Source: Paenibacillus lactis (GTDB taxonomy: Bacteria > Bacillota > Bacilli > Paenibacillales > Paenibacillaceae). From it: a DNA stretch of 64,000 nt. The stretch spans positions 1-64,000 of the forward strand of contig NZ_JAGGKI010000018.1 in assembly GCF_017873605.1 (NCBI RefSeq). The letters are read 5' to 3'. The notes under the pieces are model-generated. The model made no database searches. It saw only the letters and a program-made list of their open reading frames with translations, and was not told the origin of the DNA. The position numbers and the translations under genes were made by a program. Positions within the stretch are counted from its first letter, which is position 1, and the number at the start of each line of letters is the position of its first letter. Of this stretch, positions 44,383 through 53,125 are shown piece by piece.

Positions 44383-45517
44383 ACGTTTGACCATTCTTTT
44401 TTGCAACCGGCGATGGTCTGGTGCCTCTCTTGCGTTTCGGAGAAAACAAACTTCTTAGCATAATGATCATGGCAAGCAGAAGGGGGACATAGATTTGAAA
44501 GATCGGAAAATGATATTTCAAATTTTGCTCAAAACCGACCCATAGATGGTGAATCAGGTTGGGCGAAATAAAGGAAATCGCATAGATAAAACCTCCGACG
44601 GCCAAGGTGAGCATCTTATGATTCATTTTGATCAGCTGCGAAAGCCCAAGCACTGCCGCCATGTAGAAAGCTGTCATTTTGACGAATATCCCGATATAGA
44701 TCAGCATCATTATGATCGGGTCCAGTCGTTCCAGGAAATTCGCAATCTGGATCAGACGGACACTGCGGAGCATCGGAAGCGTTGAGATGCTTGTTATGGT
44801 CGGGTCCAGAATGGCAAGATTCAATATGCTGAAGACTAGCAGGAACATGCCGACGAACAGGTAGGACAACACCGTAACCTTGGTCAACACCTTTCGGTTG
44901 TTCAGATGGTTCCAGAACACGAGAAATACGACGACCTGGCCAAACGGAAAGCTGATGACTTTGGGGATTGCCGCTTTGATGACGGGCATTACCCCGTTTT
45001 CAAGAATCGGAAGCAGCCGTTCGAGATGAATCAAATTGGTCGAAACAAACATAATCACGAGCAGAAGGTAGCCGATCAAGGTAATCGGGAGTAAAAACTC
45101 GACCACACGAAAGAACACCTCGATTCCTTTGGATACGGCGTACCCGGACAGCACGATCATGATCAGCATTAAGAGGAACAGGGGAGTACTCGGAAGGAAG
45201 GCAACATTGATAATGTCTCCGAATTCCCGAGTGTTTCTCATGGATTCATAGACGAAATAGAAGATGTAGGCGACGGCCAAGAGCGTGCCGATCCAACGGC
45301 CGAAATGACGCTTCAGGATCTGGTAGAGGCTCTTGTCGGCATTCCGCTTCTGAATATAAATATAGACGAAAAGCAGCAATAACCCGGCCAGCATCCCCGT
45401 GAGCATCACCAGCCAGGCGTCTTGGTTCACCTCGATCCCCAGCTGATACAAAGGCGAGCTTCCGATAATGAATAATATGGTCATTGCGATCAGTTGGTAC
45501 TTATCAATTTTCTCCAT
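44381..45517 (-). CDS. GerB-family germination permease (operon 3)
   Basis: A 378-aa membrane protein with about ten helices: 'MEKIDKYQLIAMTILFIIGSSPLYQLGIEVNQDAWLVMLTGMLAGLLLLFVYIYIQKRN' and 'VAYIFYFVYESMRNTREFGDIINVAFLPSTPLFLLM', a typical GerKB/GerAB pattern. It is the last gene of an operon of order A-C-B. The reading frame is intact. The terminal residues are basic ('KRKRGTRPSPVAKKNGQT'). Confidence 0.9.
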   Translation of the reverse strand: MEKIDKYQLIAMTILFIIGSSPLYQLGIEVNQDAWLVMLTGMLAGLLLLFVYIYIQKRNADKSLYQILKRHFGRWIGTLLAVAYIFYFVYESMRNTREFGDIINVAFLPSTPLFLLMLIMIVLSGYAVSKGIEVFFRVVEFLLPITLIGYLLLVIMFVSTNLIHLERLLPILENGVMPVIKAAIPKVISFPFGQVVVFLVFWNHLNNRKVLTKVTVLSYLFVGMFLLVFSILNLAILDPTITSISTLPMLRSVRLIQIANFLERLDPIIMMLIYIGIFVKMTAFYMAAVLGLSQLIKMNHKMLTLAVGGFIYAISFISPNLIHHLWVGFEQNLKYHFPIFQIYVPLLLAMIIMLRSLFSPKRKRGTRPSPVAKKNGQT

Positions 45518-45586
45518 ATCCTTAACATCCTTATGTTGTCCTTTGTCTCCGAAGTTTCGGGCGTTGGCCCCACATCTCTTTCGGCA

Positions 45587-46810
45587 TTATTGTTTCGGTT
45601 CCAGCATATTCGAGAACGGCTGGTAGAGCATATTGGTATTCTCGATACTCGCCTTGACATGCATACGAATCTCGATTTGCTCGAGCGGCTGCTTCGATTG
45701 ACTCAGCTTTCTCCAGGCCACGGGCTGTTTCCGATGAATCACATTACGGATACCAGCTACATCGGCATTCAATTCTCTCATCTTGCTCCATGCGGCTTGG
45801 ATTTCTTCCTTGATTTCATCCTCGATCGCCCGCTCCAGAACCTTGATGACATCCGGGTCCTTCAGTTTCATAGGGCAGCTCATTTCATCCAGCACCCCCT
45901 CCGCTTTAACTCGAACATCCATTACGATCCCGTCCGCATGAACTTTGGGATCCAGCTCGGTCGATGATTTGATCACAGCGAAGCTCGAAAGTTGGTCGGG
46001 ATTTCTTTCATCGCACGGAAACACAATGATCATCTGACTGACCTCATTCGACAACCAGGCAACGCCGCGGCTTTCCCGGCGATTCATCCAGCCGATTAAT
46101 TTATCATGGCGAAAAACACCAAGATCCCCAAGCTTGATAACGGCCTTGCTTCGAGTGGATTTAAGCGCATCCAGCGAGGATTGCGATTGCTTATTACCGG
46201 ATATCCTCACCTCGGGAACTTTTGCATCGGAGTTTGGATCGGCGACCATCGTTGCGAAGTCGATGAGCTTGATATTTTGGACCTGCGACAATTTGTCATG
46301 GCTTTGTTCGATCACCCGTTGAATGGCGTTGCCGTTTATTTTCTCAAGCGGGATGAATACCTCCAACAGATCGGAGGCTTTTCCCTTGGTCAGAAGGACC
46401 GACATCGTTTCCCGGCTCTCGATCGGACGCAGAAAGAAATCCAGCATCTGTTTTACACCTTCGGTCCGAGCTACGCCTTCATTCATGATCAAGACCGAGT
46501 TATGACCGAAAAAGAGGGTTCGTGACGTCTCCAAGCTTGCATTCTGCATCGCTTCACGGATCGTTCGGCCTCGTGTCGAGAAGATGGTGACCGGGGATTG
46601 ACTGCCGCCGGCTCCGCCGCCGGTTTGCGTGGCAATGGCCTGCGGAATGACGACTTGAAAGGAAATGACCCATTGCTTTCGATCCTCGTCCCGGTCGATT
46701 GCCGTTGCGGCAACAAAGCTCAGGGAGTTCAATTCGTTGCTGTCCCAGCATCCGCTCAGGAGCAGCAGGAAGATTAGCATAACTATTGGAATTATCCGAT
46801 TGCGGTCCAT
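45587..46810 (-). CDS. Ger(x)C-family germination lipoprotein (operon 3)
   Basis: A 407-aa C subunit with signal peptide and lipobox LLSGC followed by WDSNEL. Family segments are 'SFVAATAIDRDEDRKQWVISFQVVIP', 'TRGRTIREAMQNASLETSRTLFFGHNSVLIMNEGVAR' and the C-terminal 'ELNADVAGIRNVIHRKQPVAWRKL'. The frame is intact although its upstream gerA partner is frameshifted. A Gly-rich loop (GGGAGGSQS) lies near residue 65, as is common in this family. Confidence 0.92.
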   Translation of the reverse strand: MDRNRIIPIVMLIFLLLLSGCWDSNELNSLSFVAATAIDRDEDRKQWVISFQVVIPQAIATQTGGGAGGSQSPVTIFSTRGRTIREAMQNASLETSRTLFFGHNSVLIMNEGVARTEGVKQMLDFFLRPIESRETMSVLLTKGKASDLLEVFIPLEKINGNAIQRVIEQSHDKLSQVQNIKLIDFATMVADPNSDAKVPEVRISGNKQSQSSLDALKSTRSKAVIKLGDLGVFRHDKLIGWMNRRESRGVAWLSNEVSQMIIVFPCDERNPDQLSSFAVIKSSTELDPKVHADGIVMDVRVKAEGVLDEMSCPMKLKDPDVIKVLERAIEDEIKEEIQAAWSKMRELNADVAGIRNVIHRKQPVAWRKLSQSKQPLEQIEIRMHVKASIENTNMLYQPFSNMLEPKQ

Positions 46811-46844
46811 ACATCATCACCTCTTTAGCTGCCATGATGCTTGT

Positions 46845-48441
46845 TTATTCATTGTCTTCCGATGGCGATGGTTTTAGATTTTTGCTTTGTCTTGTAACAT
46901 TCTGCGTATTGATCAATCTCGGTCTGCGCTTCATGGCCCACCATGGAACCCGGATCAAGGTATCCTTCTGATCGGAAGGAATGAAGGGAGCGACTGGAAC
47001 CAGATAAGGAATCCCGAAGGAGCGAAGCCCGCTCAAATGAATGAGCACAGCGATCATGCCGGCAATGATTCCGAACAAGCCTAGAGTGGCGGCCAGGATC
47101 ATAAAGCCGAACCGCAGCAGCCGCGCCGAGTTCGAAATGCTGATCGATGGGGCAACGAAGCTGGCGATGGCCGTAAAAGAAACGATAATGACCATCGCAG
47201 CCGACACCAGGCCGGCCTGAACCGCAGCTTGACCGAGAACGAGCGCTCCGACAATCGAAATCGCCGATCCGATCGCTCTCGGCATACGAACGCCGGCCTC
47301 CCGCAGAACTTCAAACGTAATTTCCATCGCGAACGCTTCGACCAATGCCGGAAAGGGAACGCCTTCCCGTTGTGCGGCCAGACTGATCAGAAGCAAGGTT
47401 GGGAGCATCTGCTGATGAAATGTCGTGATCGCAATATAGAGAGAAGGCAATAGCATGGAAATCACGAACGAAACCATGTGCAGCAAGCGCAGAAATGTGG
47501 CGATGTTGTGCTTCTGGTAGTAGTCCTCGCTGGATTGAAACAGCTTGAAGATCGTGATGGGGGCAATGAGCACAAATGGGGTCCCATCGACCAGAATCGC
47601 CACTTTTCCTTCCAATAACGCGCCGGCCACCGCATCGGGACGCTCCGTATTTGTTATGGTCGGAAAAGGCGTGAATGTCCGGTCCTGGATAAATTCTTCG
47701 ATATATCCGCTCTCCAAAATGCTGTCCGTATCAATTCGGTCCAACCGTTGGAGGATCTCATTCACGATCTTTTCATCGGCAATGCCATGCAGATACATCA
47801 CCGAAACATCGGTTTGTGTCTGGCGTCCGATCTTTCGGTTGATGATCCACAGGTCAGGGCTTTTGATCTTCCGGCGGATCAAGGCGGTATTCGTTCGGAT
47901 ATTTTCCGTAAACCCTTCTTTAGGTCCGCGAATAACGGTTTGGGACTGGGGTTCTTCCACTGCGCTGTTCGCCGCCGAAAGAACTCGCCAGGACGCCTTT
48001 TACGGAGCCGTTCACGAGAATCGCCGTATTCCCCGCTAATACCGCATTTAGCAGCTGATCCATGCTGTTTAGCTCGCTGACTGTTCCGTTGGATAGAAAC
48101 CGGTTCTGGATCAGGCTGACAATCTGAGTCGGGGTAGGGGAAGGGGGGATTTCCATAGAACTGACCTGCGTCAAGGAATCCATGATGGAATGGTTGATGA
48201 TTTGATCTTTCACCAGACCATCAATAAAGATCACGGCCGCGCGAATTTCACACCCCACAACCTGGTCAAGCCTCCGTATGATGATATCCGGACTGTCGCC
48301 CGTACGCTCCCGGATGATGCTTAAATTCATGTCCAACTGCTCGGACAAGGCGGTACCGTCCGTAACCGCTTGTTGCAGCATTGGCTCTTCTCTGGTCTTG
48401 GATCGGGCGGCTGAACGGCTGCGCTTCTTGAAAAAGAACAT
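46845..48441 (-). pseudogene. Frameshifted GerA-family A subunit (operon 3)
   Basis: Two frames together encode a full-length A subunit. The first, from ATG 48441 (AAGGTGG 8 nt upstream), covers the N-terminal ~160 residues to 'VKGVLASSFGGEQ'. The second resumes one base later with 'NSAVEEPQSQTVIRGPKEGF' and runs through the membrane half to 46845. The junction is near 47970 (minus-strand GGCGGCGAACAGC): removing one G restores a single frame. Unrepaired, the first frame stops at 47920. The second frame has no ribosome-binding site of its own, so the receptor is presumably inactive unless this is a sequencing error. The neighbouring gerC and gerB are intact. Confidence 0.85.
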
Positions 48442-48600
48442 CTCTAAAACCACCTTAACCAGTTATCGTATGAACTAAGGGTTACCTATTTCCTGGAATC
48501 GTAACCGCGCATGCAGGGAGCTCTTAGAGTAGAGCCGAAACTAAGCACAGGCAGATCCGCATTCAGAGCTCAGCCGGTATACGCTTTGGTCGGAAAAACC

Positions 48601-49827
48601 TTACTCTGCTTTCATTCCGACTCTGCGAACTTTTGATGTCACATGGATTTCGAATGTAGATTCCTTATAGAGCTTTTGCCACCGGTCGGCCGTCCGAACG
48701 TTCCGATTCCAATACGTCGGCTTTGTTGCCCGTACGAGCTCGCCGAATCCGAAGATGTCCGATTCCTTCTCCTGGGTCTTTCGAAGAAGCCCGAGGACCA
48801 GCTCTTTGACGGAACGTTCATTCTCTGAGGCGATTTCCTCAAGGATCCGGGATGAATTGATCGGTATCACTTCTTCATTCTTCTCTTCGACGTTGACCTC
48901 CGTCATTGCCGTGATCGTAAAGTGGGGGACGCCGTCCTTGATCTTAACCGTCGTCGTTGCTTCCCGGTTTGTCGCATGGATCGTAACGATTTGCGAGTCA
49001 TCGCCCAAATGGATGATCCCCCGGTATCCCGCCGGGCTGATTCCCTTGATGACCAAATATCCGGCAATTTCAAACGGCTTTGTCGTGCCGACCATCCTCT
49101 CCCCCTTAAAGTAAGCGATCCCGCTGATTTGAACATTCTCACCTTCCATGATTTGAATGTAAGGGAGGAATCCTTCTTGACCCTTCTTCGAGGAATTGCT
49201 CCAGAACGTTCCAATGTAATTGGTCGGGAATTTCCCATGCCTAACGGCATCGTCTAACGTGGATGCCAAGTACAGCGTCGGGACGCGCTCCAATTTCGGA
49301 GCAGCTTCCATCAGCGCCTTTGCTTTTCCTTTCGACACCATCATCCATGCCATTCGGCGTACAAGATAATCGTTTATATTTTGGATACCTTTCCTTGCAA
49401 TTTCCTCGGAGATGACGATGACACGGAGGTGGCCGAAAAACAATTTTCCCGATATCTGCTGCTGTAAGTTCATCATGGCATCATCGATCGTATGACCGAC
49501 GACACTGAGCACCCACACGGTCTGTTTTCCACCACCGTCGCTGCTGCCGCCGCTCTCGCCAGGCCCGAGGGGGATACGCCCCGGCAGAGCGATCTGCACG
49601 GACAACTGAATCATGCTCTGTTTTGGAGCGGGATATTTCCCCATGAGGTGGGATACCTCGTCTTCCTTCTTCGCCGCATCCGGCCCGGCGGTGTCTATGG
49701 ATATGCCAAGGACGACGGCACGCTCCTCAAGCTCCATGCGATCCCAACAGCCTGTTAGCAGCGATGCTAGGAGGAGAAGGGTCATGATGATTCTCAGCTT
49801 GTAATCTACGGATGCATGTTCTCTCAT
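48601..49827 (-). CDS. Ger(x)C-family germination lipoprotein (operon 2)
   Basis: A 408-aa C subunit with a signal peptide ending at LLTGC followed by WDRMEL. It has 'AVVLGISIDTAG', a Ser/Gly-rich insert ('GPGESGGSSDGGGKQ'), 'GKLFFGHLRVIVISEEIARKG' and the C-terminal 'FGELVRATKPTYWNR'. Start 49827 is chosen because GGAAGG lies about 9 nt upstream; the longer frame to 49857 adds ten unsupported residues. Last gene of operon A-B-small-C. It is followed by 147 bp without a clear terminator before operon 3. Confidence 0.9.
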   Translation of the reverse strand: MREHASVDYKLRIIMTLLLLASLLTGCWDRMELEERAVVLGISIDTAGPDAAKKEDEVSHLMGKYPAPKQSMIQLSVQIALPGRIPLGPGESGGSSDGGGKQTVWVLSVVGHTIDDAMMNLQQQISGKLFFGHLRVIVISEEIARKGIQNINDYLVRRMAWMMVSKGKAKALMEAAPKLERVPTLYLASTLDDAVRHGKFPTNYIGTFWSNSSKKGQEGFLPYIQIMEGENVQISGIAYFKGERMVGTTKPFEIAGYLVIKGISPAGYRGIIHLGDDSQIVTIHATNREATTTVKIKDGVPHFTITAMTEVNVEEKNEEVIPINSSRILEEIASENERSVKELVLGLLRKTQEKESDIFGFGELVRATKPTYWNRNVRTADRWQKLYKESTFEIHVTSKVRRVGMKAE

Positions 49828-49867
49828 AGAAATCTTCCTTCCCCGGGATTGATCCATATCGTCACGC

Positions 49868-50077
49868 TCATAAAATGATTTTTAACGTCATAGCCCCCAA
49901 AAAAATGACGATGCCTGACACGATGTTGATCCAGCCTAGGACGCGCGATACTTTCTTCTCCTTGTCCATCTTCGATTGATCATATTTGCGGGTATCGACA
50001 ACAAGATTAAATAACCCGGTCAAGATCCAAATCGCAATGGCGACATACAGATAACCGCTGTAGATTTCACCGATCAT
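49868..50077 (-). CDS. Small two-helix membrane protein of the germination operon
   Basis: A 69-aa protein, 'MIGEIYSGYLYVAIAIWILTGLFNLVVD' then a charged linker 'TRKYDQSKMDKEKKVSRVLG' and a second helix to the end. AGAGGTG lies 8 nt before its ATG, which overlaps the gerB stop as ATGA. Similar small membrane proteins recur next to Ger genes in spore formers, and small 'D' subunits are known to modulate germinant receptors; whether this one does so is inference. Confidence 0.7.
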   Translation of the reverse strand: MIGEIYSGYLYVAIAIWILTGLFNLVVDTRKYDQSKMDKEKKVSRVLGWINIVSGIVIFLGAMTLKIIL

Positions 50078-51164
50078 CGGGAAGCACCTCTTTTTTTGCG
50101 CAGCTTCGAGATCGTCAGCAGCACGCCTGGGTACACAATGGTTATCAGCAGTCCGAACTTGGATATGACGGCATTCCATTCATTTAATTGAAGCAAGCTC
50201 TGGGGAAGCATCGCCAGCACGAACAAGATCGGTAGTATGAAAAAAGACAGCATCCCTTGATCAGCCAGCTTCAACATCTTGCTAATCGAATAGATGGTAA
50301 AGTAATAACAAGAGAACAAGGAGGTAAATACGGCCGTAACCCATACGGCAAGAAATACTGCATCCAAGCGCTCCAGCACACGGGCAGTGAGGTCGCCTTG
50401 GCCAGCTCGAGTGTCGGCCAGAGCAGTGTCTTCGTTTCTTCCGCACCGAACACGCCGACGGTTGCGATAACGATCAATGTATACAGCAAGCCCGTCACCA
50501 GCATTGCCCAAAAGCTTGCCCGCATCGCCTTCTCGGGTCTGCACATGGCGGGGATGACCATCATCATAATAAAGTAACCCTGAAACATCGTGGAGAGCGT
50601 AATGATCCCCATTGGGATCCCGCTCGGGTCGTTCCCCCAGACCGGAAGCACGTTGATGATGTTGGCGCTCTTTAAGGAAAGGGCGACAATCAGCAATGCG
50701 GGTACGAGAATAAATGGGCTGTAAAATAAGTGGATGTAGGCAAAAGACATGATGTTCTTGCGTGAGGAGAGGGCTGCCAGAAGCAGCATCACGAGTACGG
50801 TCACTTCCAGCGGCGTATTCTTGAGCACGGCTGTGACGACAACCTCACCGAATTCTCTTGCCACCAGCGAGCACAATACGCCAAAGAAGACGATGGATAC
50901 AAGGTTTCCAATCGTGCCGAGCCACCTGCCCATGATGACTTCACTATATTGGATGTACGAATCATTGGGGAATCGCATGCCCAGGCGGGTCATGAAAAAT
51001 AAACCGACAAAGGCGAGCGCCATCCCCAAAAATGTGACAAGTGGGGCTCCGGCGTCCGCTGCGCGTGCCGCCCCAAGAGGGAGTGCTAGGACGCCGACCC
51101 CCACGATCGTGCTGATCGTGATTGCCGATGCCTGCAATACGGTTACTTGGCGCTGATTATTCAT
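50074..51164 (-). pseudogene. Frameshifted GerB-family permease (operon 2)
   Basis: The 5' frame from 51164 encodes ~265 residues of a normal B subunit ('VTVLQASAITISTIVGVGVLALPLGAARAADAGAPLVTF' through 'WPTLELAKATSLP') and then derails. The rest ('VLERLDAVFLAVWVTAVFTSLFSCYYF' to the stop at 50074) continues in another frame. The junction is at about 50378-50384, where CTGCCCGTGTGCTGG appears to have lost one G; restoring it gives LPGVLERLD. In the current frame the product ends at 50271 after a foreign tail. Overlap with the small gene at the 3' end is preserved. Probably an inactivated receptor subunit or a sequence error. Confidence 0.85.
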
Positions 51165-51167
51165 CGT

Positions 51168-52799
51168 TTAACGCCCCTTTTCTCCGTTAGGATGGGTGGA
51201 ACTCATGATGTTATTTGAAGCATGATCGACTTGGTCAATCATGTTGTCGCCCAATCTTGTGATGTCCTGCGTGTGGAGGAAGGAAGGCCTGTTCTTCATT
51301 TTCCACAGTGGTCCTCGCGTCAGCAAATCGCGCATGCCCTGAACGTTGCCCGGAACGAAAGGGCTCAAGTAAGGAACGCCAAACGATTTGAGCGACAGCA
51401 GGTGATTCGTAATGAGAATAAGCCCGACCATAACGCCATAGAGACCGAACACGCCGGCCAAAATGATTAATGGGAACCGCAGAATCCGGAGTGCGAGCGC
51501 TGCATTGTATGCGGGTGTAGCGAATGACCCGATGGTTGTCAGAGCAATGATGACGACGGTGATCGGGCTTGAGAAGCCTGCAGCAACCGCAGCCTGTCCA
51601 ATGACGAGCACCCCAACGATCGATAAGGCACCGCCAACCTGCTGTGGCAGACGAATCGTCGCTTCACGCAAAACCTCCATGGAAATTTCGATGACCAACA
51701 CTTCAATGACCGCTGGAAAAGGTACACCTGCTCGTCCGCCCGCTACCGCAACGGCAAATTCGGTAGGGATCAATTCCGGATTGAATGAAATGATCGCTAC
51801 ATATAGCGAAGGGAAGACTAATGAGAAGATAAGGGCAACGAGCCTGGACATCCGGATCGCGCTCATCAAGACATACCGTTCGGTATAGTCTTCGACGGTC
51901 TGGTAGAACTGGCTAAAGACGGTCGGTACGATGAGAGCCATCGGTGATCCATCCACCATAATAGCTACTCTTCCTTCGAGCAGATTGGCTACGACTTTAT
52001 CCGGCCGCTCCGTATATTGAATCTGGGGAAACGGCGACCAGTGGTTGTCTTCAATAAATTGCTCCAAGTAGCCGGCATCGAGCACGGCATCAATATCGAT
52101 GGTGGATAGGCGTTTATTTACTTCTTGAACAATGCCCGGATTGGTGATGCCCTCCATGTAACAGACGGCAACCTTGGATTTGGTCTTCGTTCCGATCTGC
52201 ATGGATTTCACCCGGAAATCCGGCGTCTGCAGACGGTATCGAAGAAGGGAGATATTCGTTCCCAAGGATTCAATGAAGCCTTCCCGGGCCCCTCGAATGA
52301 CTTGTTCCGTGGCTGGCTGTTCGATCGATCTCTGGGAAATCTTACGGGTTTCGATGACGATTGCCTCGTTCAGCCCATCGATGACGACGACGGATTGCCC
52401 GCGCAGCAGACTGTCAATTAGTATTGAAATATTTCGTTCGGCGAATCCTTCGCTATGATAAAGCGTATCCTCTAATAATGTATCCCTCAGCGCATGAAGC
52501 GGGATGCTCTCCACATCGATATGGGGGGGACCGTACTTGAGCGGCTTCAATATTGTATTATTGATCACGACATGGTCCGTAATATCGGTGAAATAAAACA
52601 GGACCGCACCATGCTGTCCGAATATCTGGAAGGAATGGACGATAAAATCGTCGCTGCCCCCGAGGAGATCCTTGATGCTTGACGTCGTTTCCTCTAGACT
52701 TTCGGAGATGTTCCGACCCTCTACCTGCTTTGTCACCGGTTTGTCAGCGGATTTACCCTTTCTTGACCGGTTGGACCCCTGCCATTTGGAAAAAGACAT
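51168..52799 (-). CDS. GerA-family germination protein, A subunit (operon 2)
   Basis: A 543-aa A subunit, intact. The soluble half contains 'VIRGAREGFIESLGTNISLLRYRL' and 'YMEGITNPGIVQEVNKRLSTIDIDAVLDAGYLEQFIEDNHWSPFPQIQYTERPDKVVANLLEGRVAIMVDGSP'. The membrane half has 'FNPELIPTEFAVAVAGGRAGVPFPAVIEVLVIEISMEVLREATIRLPQQVGGALSIVG'. AAAGGTG precedes the ATG by 9 nt. First gene of operon 2; its stop lies 3 nt before the start of the frameshifted gerB. The basic N-terminus with Ser/Lys repeats is typical. Confidence 0.93.
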   Translation of the reverse strand: MSFSKWQGSNRSRKGKSADKPVTKQVEGRNISESLEETTSSIKDLLGGSDDFIVHSFQIFGQHGAVLFYFTDITDHVVINNTILKPLKYGPPHIDVESIPLHALRDTLLEDTLYHSEGFAERNISILIDSLLRGQSVVVIDGLNEAIVIETRKISQRSIEQPATEQVIRGAREGFIESLGTNISLLRYRLQTPDFRVKSMQIGTKTKSKVAVCYMEGITNPGIVQEVNKRLSTIDIDAVLDAGYLEQFIEDNHWSPFPQIQYTERPDKVVANLLEGRVAIMVDGSPMALIVPTVFSQFYQTVEDYTERYVLMSAIRMSRLVALIFSLVFPSLYVAIISFNPELIPTEFAVAVAGGRAGVPFPAVIEVLVIEISMEVLREATIRLPQQVGGALSIVGVLVIGQAAVAAGFSSPITVVIIALTTIGSFATPAYNAALALRILRFPLIILAGVFGLYGVMVGLILITNHLLSLKSFGVPYLSPFVPGNVQGMRDLLTRGPLWKMKNRPSFLHTQDITRLGDNMIDQVDHASNNIMSSTHPNGEKGR

Positions 52800-53125
52800 G
52801 GATGTTCACACCTTTCCCGATTTAACGGTGCTCATAGCAATTGAATATTTTGACTCAGTATTTCCACTGTTTGTAATTTTTATCAATTGTGGTAGTGAAC
52901 CCATCGAGAGCGGGTTGAATCACTTAACCTTAGATGACACATATGGGATTCTTGTATATAACGATGCCCAAGACGCTCCTCATCGGTAGAGATGAGCGGA
53001 GGAGCTGCGGCAGACATGTCGAATGTTTATATGGAAGGGGAGGCTGCACCCGATCACGGAATAATAAAAAATGAAACATACAAATTACCGTACTCAACAT
53101 GGAGACGGTCATGGAGGTTACGATT
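52800..53125. other. Divergent gap between gerA and the M16C gene
   Basis: 326 bp without a convincing gene. It contains a hairpin at 52975-53005 in which a GCTCCTC/GAGGAGC outer stem and a CTCATC/GATGAG inner stem overlap, so two folds compete. No T-run follows. An AT-rich segment next to gerA presumably holds its promoter; I could not match a forespore consensus with confidence. Confidence 0.4.
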
